Positions 1 to 9,495 of a DNA stretch of 59,682 bases are shown here, piece after piece. Origin of the DNA: Promethearchaeota archaeon (GTDB lineage: Archaea > Asgardarchaeota > Lokiarchaeia > Sigyniarchaeales > SOKP01); assembly GCA_030667705.1 (NCBI GenBank), contig DAOUVJ010000003.1:1-59682 (forward strand), written 5' to 3'. Position numbers and translations under genes: made by a program. Numbering within the stretch: position 1 is the first letter of the stretch; each line of letters opens with the position of its first letter. Below the pieces are notes generated by a model that did no database searches, was not told where the DNA came from, and saw only the letters and a program-made list of their open reading frames with translations.

Positions 1-2
1 TA

Positions 3-287
3 AGTTTCACAGGTATACCAGATATAATACTGCTATATTTTTTGATAATGACTTCATTTATTCCTTATTTATTGTTCCTTATAATTTTAAAAAATACAGG
101 AAAGCCAAAAAAGAAATCATTGAAAATAATTGTAGGTGTAATTCTTATTGGATTGGGAAGTATTTTTAAAACAGAAATATTCTTAATAGAACTGTTGAAT
201 ATTACTTCACCTATAATATTAATAATCGGAACTATGTTTATATTCGATAGTTTCCGCAAAGAAATATTTGTTCGAACTAATACTTAA
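3..287 (+). CDS. Membrane protein, 3' end only (5' end outside window)
   Basis: The reading frame is open from base 3 to a TAA ending at 287, with no stop before the window edge. The protein therefore probably begins upstream of the window; internal candidate starts are TTG at 42 and ATG at 48. The visible 94 or so residues are very hydrophobic, with about three membrane-spanning segments separated by a short lysine-rich loop (GKPKKK) and a charged tail. No family was recognised. It could instead be a complete protein of about 80 residues starting at TTG 42 or ATG 48. About 175 AT-rich bases without a visible gene separate it from the kelch gene. Confidence 0.5.
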   Translation, partial: SFTGIPDIILLYFLIMTSFIPYLLFLIILKNTGKPKKKSLKIIVGVILIGLGSIFKTEIFLIELLNITSPIILIIGTMFIFDSFRKEIFVRTNT

Positions 288-462
288 ATTGATTTGATTC
301 CAGTAAAAATTACTTTTTTTTATTTAAAAATCTCAGTTTATTTGCGTCATATATTATTTTTTTCCTTTTTACTCAATATAATGCTTTACTATTTCTAATC
401 AATTTATAAGTTTACTTAGTTTACTTATTACTTAATCTATTATTTATTGAATTGAGAAACCT

Positions 463-1488
463 ATGAGAAAGAAAATTAAAATTTTAATAATTTCTCTCAG
501 TATACTTATTGCTAGTAGTATATCTATTACTTTTGGAATACTTTTTTCTATTAATACACCTTCAGCGAGGTATGGCTGTGGTTTGGTTTATGATGAAAGT
601 GTTAATAAATTGATTCTCTTTGGTGGAGGCTTTCAAGACAGTAGTTCATATACCTATTATGGTGATACTTGGATTTATGATCCTATCCCTAATTTATGGT
701 CTGAAATTTTTCCCCAACAACATCCTACAGCAAGATCGAGTCACTCGATGGCTTATGATCCAATAGCCCAAAAGATAATTTTATTTGGAGGAATTGACAT
801 AAATGATAATTGGATAGATGATACATGGATATTTGATTCTCGAACTCAAGTATGGACTCAAATATACCCTGATAATCATCCTTCATATAGAGGAAGCGCT
901 TCTATTTTCTACGATCCACAAGCTCAGAAAGTGATACTTTTTGGGGGATATAGATCCATTGGAGGACATTTAGATGACACATGGGCATTTGATTATTCCA
1001 CTAACAATTGGACAAATCTCAACCCTTCCATAAGACCAACGGGACGATATGGGGCTCCTATGGTTTATGATCCAATCAATCAAAGAGGATTCATGTTTGG
1101 AGGTCGTACTTCAAGTATTACCGACGAAACTTGGGTGTATTATTATTCTAACAATACTTGGGCTGAGTTGACTATGCTAACTAAGCCACCAAACCGATAT
1201 TGGGAATCATTAACTTATGATGATACCGTACAGAGAATAATCCTTTTTGGAGGGTCTGATGGAACTGGAGAAGGGTTGGATGATACTTGGACATACAATC
1301 CTTTTACTAATCAATGGACTCAAGAGCTTCCAAGTTCCTCTCCAGTAAATAGGTTGTTTGCTTCTTTTGTAAACATTCCTGGAACTGGTAAATCTATCCT
1401 TTTTGGAGGATCCAGAGATGTAAATACTTGTCTTGGTGATACTTGGTCATACATTTACAATAGTAATGGCTGGAATAAATTAAAATAG
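463..1488 (+). CDS. Extracellular kelch-repeat beta-propeller protein
   Basis: This 341-residue protein has a basic N-terminus followed by a hydrophobic stretch at about residues 5-30. That is a signal peptide or single membrane anchor, so the rest should face outside the cell. From about residue 33 to the end, kelch units of roughly 50-55 residues repeat. Each carries a YDP..Q..ILFGG strand and a DDTW.Y/FD strand with a WT/WSE tail, about six copies in all, enough for one beta-propeller. Such propellers bind proteins or glycans; no catalytic domain is visible. The last repeat looks complete, so the stop at 1488 appears to be the true end even though transporter sequence continues in the same frame straight after it. 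Confidence 0.85.
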   Translation: MRKKIKILIISLSILIASSISITFGILFSINTPSARYGCGLVYDESVNKLILFGGGFQDSSSYTYYGDTWIYDPIPNLWSEIFPQQHPTARSSHSMAYDPIAQKIILFGGIDINDNWIDDTWIFDSRTQVWTQIYPDNHPSYRGSASIFYDPQAQKVILFGGYRSIGGHLDDTWAFDYSTNNWTNLNPSIRPTGRYGAPMVYDPINQRGFMFGGRTSSITDETWVYYYSNNTWAELTMLTKPPNRYWESLTYDDTVQRIILFGGSDGTGEGLDDTWTYNPFTNQWTQELPSSSPVNRLFASFVNIPGTGKSILFGGSRDVNTCLGDTWSYIYNSNGWNKLK

Positions 1489-2199
1489 CAATTTTTTTTT
1501 TCAGTTTTCAATATAGCTACAAATTTATTGATGGGTAACGCTGCTTTTGTCAATAACTTTCTACTGCAGTACGCTCCTGGTGACGAATTTATAATATTTG
1601 TAATCTTTATGCTAGGTGCTTTTGTCTCATTTCCTTTTTGGATAATATACCTCAAACGAATTAAAAACAATAAAAAAGTTCTAGTGATAGGTGGTTTCCT
1701 TCTATCTTTTGCTCTTTTTCCATTAAGCTTTTTCCAAACTGATATCGATTTATTCATCATGCTCTTCATTCTCGGATTAGCTATGGAGAGCATGTGGGCA
1801 TTCTTTTATACGATCATTCAAGCAAGCGTGGTAGATGATTTTGTTGCCAAAACTAGAAATAATCAAAAAGGTATACTTCTTGGAGTATCAACGCTCCTTG
1901 GTCGCCTTGTTGCTACTATTGATGAAATTATATTAGCACTTGTAAATTGGGCCACCGGATTTCCAGAAGGGGTAACAACCTATACTGGGTATATCCAGGA
2001 TAGTATGTACTATCCTGGGTTAACTGATATACTTTCAGGTGCTGATCTGGATTTAGCATTAATGGGGATACGGCTTCTTCTTGGTATTATTCCAAGTGTT
2101 ATTTTAATAGTTGGAACACTGGTCTTTTGGAAGTACTTCCCTCTAACTCAAGATAAAGTATTAGAAAACAAGAGAATATTAGAAGAACTAGGGTTTTAA
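1489..2199 (+). pseudogene. 5'-truncated GPH-family sugar:cation symporter (C-terminal half)
   Basis: The frame encodes about 237 residues matching the C-terminal half of GPH (MelB-like) symporters. The intact copy at 10693-12108 aligns through its shared KNNKKV loop, the F..LG.A/GRV region and the terminal VFWK..PLT..K motif. An ATG at 1531 could start a 223-residue product. However, similarity runs upstream of it to about 1489 (FSVFNIATNLLMGNAAF matches a whole membrane helix), directly against the kelch stop codon and in the same frame. The N-terminal six helices are absent, so transport activity is unlikely. I read it as a remnant left when the kelch gene and a transporter gene were joined; expression of the short product cannot be excluded. 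Confidence 0.75.
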
Positions 2200-2216
2200 A
2201 AAACCTTTTTTTTTTT
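2192..2216 (+). terminator. Hairpin plus T-run behind the GPH fragment
   Basis: GGTTTT (2192-2197) pairs with AAAACC (2200-2205), and 11 T residues follow (2206-2216). The hairpin overlaps the stop codon of the transporter fragment and lies about 60 bases before valS. A T-run is the usual archaeal termination signal; the hairpin is weak and may be incidental. Confidence 0.45.
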
Positions 2217-2274
2217 ATTTTTTACTAAATTTTAAGAGATCTCTGGAATTTTTAAGATCAAGCGAGGAATAAAA

Positions 2275-5022
2275 ATGATTAAAGAACTAGCAAAAGTTTA
2301 TGATCATCGTACAATTGAGAAAGAATTGTATGAATGGTGGGAGAAAGAAGGTTTCTTTCGACCTGAAAAATCTCATGAATTAGGCATTACCGATGAAAAA
2401 TCTGAGAGATATTGCATTACAATTCCGTTACCTAATGTAACAGGACAACTCCATTCAGGTCATGCCCTTGTGATTTCCCTTGAGGATTTAATGACCCGTT
2501 ATGAACGCATGCGACAGAAAGAAACTCTCTATGTCCCGGGCACTGATCATGCTGGAATTGCGACTCAAAGTGTTGTTGTTAGGGAACTATTAAAACAAGG
2601 TATTAATCATAAAGATTTAGGGCGTGAAAAATTCATAGAAAAAGTCTGGGAATGGAAAAATAAATACCACGCCCGAATTACTGAGCAGTCGAAAAGGATG
2701 GGTATCAGCTGCGATTGGAGCCGAGAATATTTTACGCTAGATCCAAATTTATCACGAGCCGTTCGAGAAGCATTCTACAGATTATATCATAAAGGATTAA
2801 TATATCGAGGAGAATATATGGTTAATTGGTGTCCGGGAAGGTGTGTTACCGCTATATCAGACTTAGAGACTGAAGCTATTGATGAACAAGGTCACTTATG
2901 GTATATCAAGTATCCAATTATTACTAAAGCTTGGAAGGGCTCCCAACATCCTTGGGCGAGTGGTAAATGGGCAGAAGGTGTTACAGATTTTATTATTGTT
3001 GCTACCACAAGACCCGAGACGCTATTAGGTGATTCTGCAGTAGCTACAATTAAATCCCATCCTAAATATGCTAAATATATTGGTAAACAAGCAGTTATTC
3101 CAGCTGTCGGTCGTTCCGTCCCAATAATTGCCGATCCATATGTGGATCCCGAATTTGGGACTGGAGCTTTAAAAATAACACCCGCTCATGATCCTAATGA
3201 TTTCGAAATTGGTAAAAAGCATAATTTAGAATTCATAAAAATCTTTAATGAAAAAGCTCAGATTCTCCCGGGGTTTGTTGAAGCTTATACAGGCCTAGAT
3301 CGATTAGAGTGTCGGAAAATAATCATAAAAGATCTTGAAAAAGAAGGATTAATAACTGATATCGAACCTTACGATCATGCTGAACCACATTGTCAACGAT
3401 GTCAGGCAACCATAGAGCCACGAGTTTCTATTCAATGGTTTGTGAAAACAAAGCCTCTCGCGGGACCAGCAATGGAAAAAGTTCGGAATGGTGAGACAAT
3501 TATAATCCCTGAAAGAGAAGAACGTCGTTTTTTCCAATGGATGGAAAATATACACGATTGGTGTATATCTCGTCAGCTTTGGTGGGGTCACAGGATTCCG
3601 GTTTGGTATTGTGATGAATGTGGCGAAGAAATTTGTCCCGAACCTGATGTGGAAACGGTTTCAATTTGTCCTAAATGTAATAGTTCTAGAGTTCATCAAG
3701 ATGAAGATGTGTTAGATACTTGGTTCTCAAGTGGTATATGGCCTTTTTCAACCTTGGGGTGGCCTAATACCGATCATCCTGATTATAAACGCTTCTATCC
3801 AACCGACGCTAGAGAAACTGGTTATGATATTCTCTTTTTTTGGGTTGCAAGAGAACTCATGATGGGAATCGAGCTAACAGGAAAAACGCCATACCATACT
3901 GTTTATTTACATGGTATGATTCGAGACGAAAATGGAAAGAAGATCAGTAAAAGTATGGAAAATATCGATCAATATGATCCTCTAGTAATTATAAAGGATT
4001 ATGGAGCAGACTCCCTCCGGTATGTAAACATATCAACTAGTGTTCCGGGATTAGATACTAATTTAGATCCCAAAAATATTGATGTTGCTCATAAATACTG
4101 TAATAAAATATGGCAAGCTTCTCGTTATGTATTGAATAACATTGATCCTGACGAAATAATTTATCGAATTGATGAAATTGAGCTAGAAAAATTAAATTTC
4201 CCTGATAAATGGATACTTTCCAGGCTAAACTCGCTGATTCGAGATGTACAAATTCACATGGATAATTTTGAATACTTACAAATGACTAGAATTATTAAGT
4301 CATTTTTCTGGAGCGAATTTTGTGATTGGTATATTGAAATGAGCAAAATTTTTCTCTATGATGATGGTTATTCTGATAAACACATTCAAAAAGCAATACT
4401 ATTACACGTATTAGATACTTTCTATAGGTTATTGCATCCTGTCATGCCTTTTATCACTGAAAAATTATGGCAAGCTCTTCCAAGTAATATAAAAGAGGTG
4501 CCCACGATAATGTATGCTCAATGGCCTAAGGTTAATGAATCATTCATTGACTCAAAATTAGAAAAAAGTTTCTTGTTAATGTCCGATTTTGTCCGAGAAG
4601 TGAGACGAGTTAAGCATGATTTTGGAATCCCGTTAAAAACACTAGTACCACTACAAATTGAGACGAATAATAAAGAATTATTTGAAATCTGCAAAAACGA
4701 ATTGGTTAAGATGGCATTCATAGACGAGGAAAAATTTATAATCGATGAAAAAATCGTTCCACCTCCTCAATCAGCACGAATCGTGCTCAGTGGAATACCT
4801 GCGTTTATTCCTCTTTCTGGAATGATTGATATTGAAAAGGAAAAAATAAGAATTCAAACTTCTATTGAAAAAGCTAAACTTGAGAAATCCAAAATAGAGA
4901 AAAAATTGCTAAGTCAATTTTCAGAGCGAGCTCCAGAAGAGTTGGTTGAGAGAGAAAGACAGAAACTTGGAGAATTGCAGTTTAAAATTGATCAGTTCGA
5001 AGACCAATTGAAGATTTTATAA
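2275..5022 (+). CDS. valS: Valyl-tRNA synthetase
   Basis: This 915-residue class Ia aminoacyl-tRNA synthetase charges tRNA-Val with valine in the cytosol. The HIGH motif reads HSGH at about residues 60-63, after PLPNVTGQL. The KMSKS loop reads KISKS at about residue 556. The CP1 editing domain, which removes misactivated threonine, carries TTRPETLLGD at about residues 243-252. Cysteine-pair knuckles (CQRC; CDEC plus CPKC) fit structural zinc sites. The anticodon-binding domain follows, and the last 65 or so residues are a charged coiled coil typical of ValRS. ATG at 2275 follows a GCGAGGAA stretch that can serve as ribosome-binding site. Length and order are normal. It converges with the gene at 5041, with only 18 bases between the stops. 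Confidence 0.97.
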   Translation: MIKELAKVYDHRTIEKELYEWWEKEGFFRPEKSHELGITDEKSERYCITIPLPNVTGQLHSGHALVISLEDLMTRYERMRQKETLYVPGTDHAGIATQSVVVRELLKQGINHKDLGREKFIEKVWEWKNKYHARITEQSKRMGISCDWSREYFTLDPNLSRAVREAFYRLYHKGLIYRGEYMVNWCPGRCVTAISDLETEAIDEQGHLWYIKYPIITKAWKGSQHPWASGKWAEGVTDFIIVATTRPETLLGDSAVATIKSHPKYAKYIGKQAVIPAVGRSVPIIADPYVDPEFGTGALKITPAHDPNDFEIGKKHNLEFIKIFNEKAQILPGFVEAYTGLDRLECRKIIIKDLEKEGLITDIEPYDHAEPHCQRCQATIEPRVSIQWFVKTKPLAGPAMEKVRNGETIIIPEREERRFFQWMENIHDWCISRQLWWGHRIPVWYCDECGEEICPEPDVETVSICPKCNSSRVHQDEDVLDTWFSSGIWPFSTLGWPNTDHPDYKRFYPTDARETGYDILFFWVARELMMGIELTGKTPYHTVYLHGMIRDENGKKISKSMENIDQYDPLVIIKDYGADSLRYVNISTSVPGLDTNLDPKNIDVAHKYCNKIWQASRYVLNNIDPDEIIYRIDEIELEKLNFPDKWILSRLNSLIRDVQIHMDNFEYLQMTRIIKSFFWSEFCDWYIEMSKIFLYDDGYSDKHIQKAILLHVLDTFYRLLHPVMPFITEKLWQALPSNIKEVPTIMYAQWPKVNESFIDSKLEKSFLLMSDFVREVRRVKHDFGIPLKTLVPLQIETNNKELFEICKNELVKMAFIDEEKFIIDEKIVPPPQSARIVLSGIPAFIPLSGMIDIEKEKIRIQTSIEKAKLEKSKIEKKLLSQFSERAPEELVERERQKLGELQFKIDQFEDQLKIL

Positions 5023-5040
5023 ATCCTTCTTTTATTTCTT

Positions 5041-5952
5041 TTAATAGAACGGTAGATCTTTAATATTTGGTAGATCAATTTGGGGAGCAAATTTTTTAAT
5101 GTATTCAATCGATTTTAATGCTTCACTTCTTGGTAGTTCAAAAACTACAGGACCTGAAAAATCTCTCTGGTGAAGTAAGTTTAAAAATTCTGGTGGAAAG
5201 TTCTTCCCCGTACCTAAAGCACCGTGATCAATAAGTCCTTTTTCAGAATAGTCTTGTAGATGGATTTCACCTGTGATATCTAAATACTTTTCTGCAATAT
5301 CAACCAAATCGATTTCTCCCGAGAATCCTCCTAGAACGTGTGCCGTATCAATGCATAATTTCGTACCTAATTTCTCAACCATTTTAATTGTTTTTTCAAA
5401 TGGAAACTTGAGATTTTCGATCGCAATTTTCTTTCTATCGATTCCTGTCTTTTTAATAATTTCTTTTATACTCTGGATTGATAAATCTGCAAACAAATTT
5501 GTTGCAATGGGATAGAAATCGGGATCCATTATAAATTTCATTGCATCAGCAATAAATTCGCCCGTTGCATGTAATACATAGACTTCTATATCATCTTCTA
5601 ATTGAATAAAGGTTTCATACGCATCAACAATCGAGTTTACACTCCCTTCTCGAATGAACTTGTTAGGACTGGCAAGTTCAATGCTTATGAAAGGAAGATG
5701 TGCTGAATAAGTAATGCCATATTTTTGTTTTATGTTTTTTATTTTCTCGATTTCTTCCTCTGTTATTTTAATAGGAAAAAGTTGGAAGGGGTCTAGTACA
5801 ATTTCGCAGTGTTTATATCCCGCTTTAGCAACACCCTCGATTAAATCTGAGAGGCTAAACTGTGCTAATCCCGCCAAGCCCTTTTCTTTTAGGATTTTAT
5901 TTATGACTAGCTCTAAACTTAAAGGAGAGATACCTATCCTATTCAATGGCAT
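5041..5952 (-). CDS. TIM-barrel sugar isomerase/endonuclease IV-like protein
   Basis: The 303-residue protein belongs to the xylose isomerase-like TIM-barrel (AP endonuclease family 2) superfamily. Visible landmarks are GYKHCEIVLDP near residue 50, YSAHLPF near 100, a metal-site-like IDTAHVLGG near 198, and EIHLQDY followed by DHGALGTGKNF near 230-250. Members use divalent metals for sugar isomerisation, epimerisation or DNA repair. The sequence does not decide between them, although the G-HGALGTG-type ending resembles sugar phosphate isomerase/epimerases. It stands alone, convergent with valS and divergent from the iron-sulfur gene at 6054. Confidence 0.75.
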   Translation of the reverse strand: MPLNRIGISPLSLELVINKILKEKGLAGLAQFSLSDLIEGVAKAGYKHCEIVLDPFQLFPIKITEEEIEKIKNIKQKYGITYSAHLPFISIELASPNKFIREGSVNSIVDAYETFIQLEDDIEVYVLHATGEFIADAMKFIMDPDFYPIATNLFADLSIQSIKEIIKKTGIDRKKIAIENLKFPFEKTIKMVEKLGTKLCIDTAHVLGGFSGEIDLVDIAEKYLDITGEIHLQDYSEKGLIDHGALGTGKNFPPEFLNLLHQRDFSGPVVFELPRSEALKSIEYIKKFAPQIDLPNIKDLPFY

Positions 5953-6053
5953 GATATAAATTAAAATGAAATCAAGATAAAAAGTTTAATTATGATTACG
6001 CTTAATTTAGAAAGTCATAAAATTTAATTTAAAATAAATTCTTTTTAGTATGC

Positions 6054-7205
6054 ATGATTAGTAATTATGAAAAAATAGCGAAAAAAATGGGCGTTCCTTG
6101 GTCAGAAGAAATGGAGAAGATTTTAAAAGCTCTGTATTCCCCCGAGGAAGCTGAGATTCTCCTCGTCTTCAACGGTCCTTACTTGGATCGTTTTGATGCA
6201 AAAAAAATAGCGAAAAAACTCAAGCGCCCAATTGATGAGGTTGAGTCCTCATTAAAGGAAATGGCGCGCACTCAAAGACTCTTTTCTGCTTCAAAAGGAG
6301 ATGAAACAACGTATTCAATGTTTCCACTACTTCCAGGGCTTTTTGAACTGTATTTCTCTAACTACGAAAGAGCCATGAAAGAAGAAAAAGAAGTTTTAGA
6401 ATTATTCACTAAAGAATATGAAAAATATTACAATCTAGGTCATGTTGTAAACTCGATGAGCTCTTCCTATCCTTTCATGAGGGTGTTTGTGGACGGGAAA
6501 GTCATTAATGATACTGTTGAGAGAGGAAAAGGAACCACTATTGAAGTTGGTCAGGAAGTCGAACAATATAAGAATAAAATATTACATTTCGAACAAGTTA
6601 GAAATTTAGTTGAGAATTCTCGCAGAGTTTCTGTAATGGATTGTGCTTGTAGGACTCACATGAAACTACATAATGATGGTGTTCCCGTAAATGATTATCC
6701 TATCAATGTATGCATGAGCTTTAACGTGTTTGCAGATTATTGCATTGAAAATGGATTTGGAAGAGAGATGTCGAAAGAGGAAACTCTTAAAACCCTGACT
6801 GAAGCAGCTAAAGCAGGTTTAGTTCACACTACTCAAAATATGACAGAAAAGACGACATTTATATGCAACTGTGATCGGGACTGTTGTGTAATGCTACGAG
6901 GAATTCGCCAATTTAATGACCCAAATTTAGTCGCTACATCAAATTTTATACCAGAATATGAGAGAGAAAATTGTATTTCTTGTTTAAAATGTGTAGAACT
7001 CTGTCCTATGAGTATTATAGAAATGGTTGATGATGGAAGCGAAGATCAATTAATCTCAATTAATCTCAATAGATGCATAGGTTGTGGAGTTTGTGCTTTT
7101 AACTGCCCTGAGGAGGCATTGACAATGGTCAAAAAGTATGATAAAGTTCCAGTTGAAAATGCGATGTTGATGATGACAAAATCTATTGAGGGAAGGAAAA
7201 ATTAA
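6054..7205 (+). CDS. Multi-[4Fe-4S] protein with N-terminal helix-turn-helix-like domain
   Basis: This 383-residue protein has three parts. Residues about 20-85 look like a small winged-helix domain (FDAKKIAKKLKRPIDEVESSL). Residues about 195-280 hold an unusual cysteine set: CAC near 197, a lone C near 222, and CNCDRDCC near 270. Residues about 305-355 form a bacterial-type ferredoxin domain with CISCLKCVELCP and CIGCGVCAFNCP, able to bind two [4Fe-4S] clusters. The middle cysteines could bind a further cluster. This suggests cytosolic electron transfer, perhaps coupled to the acyl-CoA chemistry encoded nearby, but substrate and partner are unknown. ATG 6054 is used because an ATG at 6050 is out of frame and runs quickly into a stop. 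Confidence 0.7.
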   Translation: MISNYEKIAKKMGVPWSEEMEKILKALYSPEEAEILLVFNGPYLDRFDAKKIAKKLKRPIDEVESSLKEMARTQRLFSASKGDETTYSMFPLLPGLFELYFSNYERAMKEEKEVLELFTKEYEKYYNLGHVVNSMSSSYPFMRVFVDGKVINDTVERGKGTTIEVGQEVEQYKNKILHFEQVRNLVENSRRVSVMDCACRTHMKLHNDGVPVNDYPINVCMSFNVFADYCIENGFGREMSKEETLKTLTEAAKAGLVHTTQNMTEKTTFICNCDRDCCVMLRGIRQFNDPNLVATSNFIPEYERENCISCLKCVELCPMSIIEMVDDGSEDQLISINLNRCIGCGVCAFNCPEEALTMVKKYDKVPVENAMLMMTKSIEGRKN

Positions 7206-7339
7206 ATTTCTCTTTTCTATTTTATTTTAGTTTAATTTGGATATCGACCATATTTTTTCGCAGCAGAAATCATTGTAAGAATAATATAATAAGTACCTCG
7301 ATATATAGAATTTAATATATGAATTAATAAAAATAAATC

Positions 7340-8110
7340 ATGACAGTTCGAATTGAAAAAGATTTTCCCGTTTTCACAGTCATAATTGATAATCCTGATG
7401 TCAAAAACGCGGTTGATGGACCCACAGCTCAACAATTATCAAATGCTTTCAGAGAATTTGAAAATGAAGATGCAGCTAAAGTAGCCGTATTATTGGGCTC
7501 TAATGGAACGTTTTGTTCTGGAGCAAATTTAAAGGCGATTACTGAAGGGCGAGGAAATAAAATAGAAAAAGATGGAGATGGTCCGATGGGACCAACAAGG
7601 ATGATATTATCGAAACCCGTTATTGCAGCCATTGCAGGTTTTGCTGTAGCTGGTGGATTAGAACTTGCTTTATGGTGTGATATGAGAATAGTCGAGGAAA
7701 ATGCAATTTTTGGCGTATTTTGTCGCAGATTTGGTGTTCCATTAATTGATGGTGGAACTGTTCGCCTTCCACGGCTAATCGGTCTAAGTAGAGCAATGGA
7801 TATGATATTAACGGGAAGACCTATAACTGCGACGGAAGCTTATCAATGGGGGTTAGCAAATCGAGTTGTTAAACAGGGAGAATCAAGAAAGGAAGCGGAA
7901 TCAATAGCAAAACAAATCGCTTTATTCCCTGAAACCTGCATGAGGAATGATAGACTATCAGCCTATGAACAAGTTGGATTAGATATTAAAGATGCGATGA
8001 AAAACGAATTTGAATATGGTTTAAAAACCTTAGAAAGTGGAGAATACATCGAGGGAAGTCAAAATTTTACTAAGGGTAAAGGTAAACACGGTAATTTCGA
8101 GAAGATATAA
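7340..8110 (+). CDS. Enoyl-CoA hydratase/isomerase (crotonase) family protein
   Basis: At 256 residues this is of normal crotonase length. It has the oxyanion-hole segments FCSGANLKAI (about residues 55-65) and AGFAVAGGLELALWCD (about 98-113). The first catalytic glutamate of hydratases is present in GGLELAL. The second, normally in a PE..LG..P..GG segment, is missing: the segment here reads FCRRFGVPLIDGGT. A simple hydratase role is therefore doubtful, and another crotonase-fold reaction (isomerase, hydrolase or thioesterase-type) is possible. It starts 134 bases after the iron-sulfur gene in the same direction; whether the two share a transcript is unclear. Confidence 0.8.
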   Translation: MTVRIEKDFPVFTVIIDNPDVKNAVDGPTAQQLSNAFREFENEDAAKVAVLLGSNGTFCSGANLKAITEGRGNKIEKDGDGPMGPTRMILSKPVIAAIAGFAVAGGLELALWCDMRIVEENAIFGVFCRRFGVPLIDGGTVRLPRLIGLSRAMDMILTGRPITATEAYQWGLANRVVKQGESRKEAESIAKQIALFPETCMRNDRLSAYEQVGLDIKDAMKNEFEYGLKTLESGEYIEGSQNFTKGKGKHGNFEKI

Positions 8111-8153
8111 AAGAACATTTAGTTTGGTGATTAGATGATTGGGTTTACTGAAT

Positions 8154-9368
8154 TTAATATTTCTTATCCACTAAAAATTTAGATATAATAAGGGAAATAA
8201 CCATCAAACCAAAAACAACATAGAAGGGAAATAAGATTTCTATTTCACCTAATGGGCTCATGATCATTGGAGCAATAGCCCCACAGAAAAACCCAATCGC
8301 ATTATTGAATCCGATCCCAGAACCCTTTAAGTCGGGTTGAATATCTTCAATTACTTCTAATAAAAGAGTATTCCCTGCGGGATCAAACAACGCTATTCCT
8401 ATTCCTAAAAAAGAAACTATAATTATGAAAACAGGGAGGTTCAAAACAAAATCTGGGAAAAAGAAAGAAATTCCGAAAACCATGGCCATAATTTGCCCTA
8501 CCATCATCACTTTTCGAGGACCATATCGATTTAATAACTTGCTGGAAATATAAATAAACACGACATAAAGTGCTAGAATAAACAACATTATATAACTTGA
8601 AGTGATTTCACTTAAACCAAAACCTAATACTTTGTCCTGCAAAACCCAAATCAAATAAGCAGTAATAAATCCAAATAAAAACAATCTCACACTATTAGTT
8701 AATAATGTAAAGATATATTGACGCTCTTTAAGGAGAATCTTTATATTTTTCAAATTGAAATCCATATTCTTATCTTGGTCCTTAATCGTTTCAGTAATAT
8801 TATTCTCTTTCATAACAAAAAAAACAAATATCATGCTAAAACAAATTAGAAATCCGGATATCAAGAAAATGCTCCTAAATCCTAAGAAACTCGAAACGTA
8901 TCCACCTATGATGAATCCAAGGAAGTATCCTACATTCATATATAATGAATAGTAGCCCATTCCCTTACCGTGTTGATCTTTTTTGTATATATCGCCAATA
9001 ATTGCTTGTAGAATTGATGTGTAAGCACCTGCTCCTTGAATTGCTCTGTAGATGATCAATTGGATTACATTTTGAGCTGTAAAGCATAAAAATGTTCCTA
9101 ATAGATAAACTATCATCCCGAAAAGTACTATTTTTCGACGACCTAATTTATCTGAGGCTGCTGCATAAGGAAATTGCAAAATACTTTGAGTCACGGAAAA
9201 AATACCAACAATTATTCCATAAGAAGTTAGAGAACCACCTAGGCTATCAACAAACGAAGGTAAGCCAATTTGGATGATGCTCATTCCCAGACTTCTGAAC
9301 GCTGTTGACATTAGAACTACAATTAATAAAATTTTTGTATGCTTGCTTAATTCTCTACCTAAAGAAAT
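8154..9368 (-). CDS. MFS transporter, probable AUU start
   Basis: This is a twelve-helix major facilitator of about 404 residues. The signature loop after helix 2 reads SDKLGRRK near residue 80. It resembles drug or metabolite exporters, but the substrate cannot be told. The first ATG (9311) lies inside what should be helix 1 and would truncate it. The frame stays open upstream. An ATT at 9366-9368 sits six bases behind a perfect GAGGAG and adds SLGRELSKHTKILLIVVL, which completes a normal N-terminus and first helix. I therefore place the start at ATT. If AUU is not used, the product starts at 9311 with 385 residues. The gene is divergent from the DUF2961 gene. Confidence 0.85.
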   Translation of the reverse strand: MSLGRELSKHTKILLIVVLMSTAFRSLGMSIIQIGLPSFVDSLGGSLTSYGIIVGIFSVTQSILQFPYAAASDKLGRRKIVLFGMIVYLLGTFLCFTAQNVIQLIIYRAIQGAGAYTSILQAIIGDIYKKDQHGKGMGYYSLYMNVGYFLGFIIGGYVSSFLGFRSIFLISGFLICFSMIFVFFVMKENNITETIKDQDKNMDFNLKNIKILLKERQYIFTLLTNSVRLFLFGFITAYLIWVLQDKVLGFGLSEITSSYIMLFILALYVVFIYISSKLLNRYGPRKVMMVGQIMAMVFGISFFFPDFVLNLPVFIIIVSFLGIGIALFDPAGNTLLLEVIEDIQPDLKGSGIGFNNAIGFFCGAIAPMIMSPLGEIEILFPFYVVFGLMVISLIISKFLVDKKY

Positions 9369-9374
9369 TTTAGT

Positions 9375-9380
9375 CTCCTC
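9375..9380 (-). promoter_or_regulatory. Ribosome-binding site deciding an AUU start
   Basis: On the minus strand GAGGAG is followed by six bases and then ATT at 9368. No ATG, GTG or TTG in frame lies near it; the next ATG is 63 bases downstream of the site. This is the best Shine-Dalgarno match near the gene. Confidence 0.55.
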
Positions 9381-9495
9381 TCGTTTTCTCCGAATTTAGT
9401 TAGAAAATTCTATAAACAATATAAATTTATTTTTCCTAACATTTTGGATTATAGACCTCACGGTCAATTAAAAAACTAAGTAAGGGATATTTTTT

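Noticed and set aside
1455-1793. Minus-strand open frame of 112 codons
   Set aside because: It lies opposite the kelch end and the GPH fragment; the plus-strand reading has clear family similarity and this one has none.
7232-7435. Minus-strand frame over the start of the crotonase gene
   Set aside because: It covers the promoter and first codons of a well-supported gene and has no recognisable domain.
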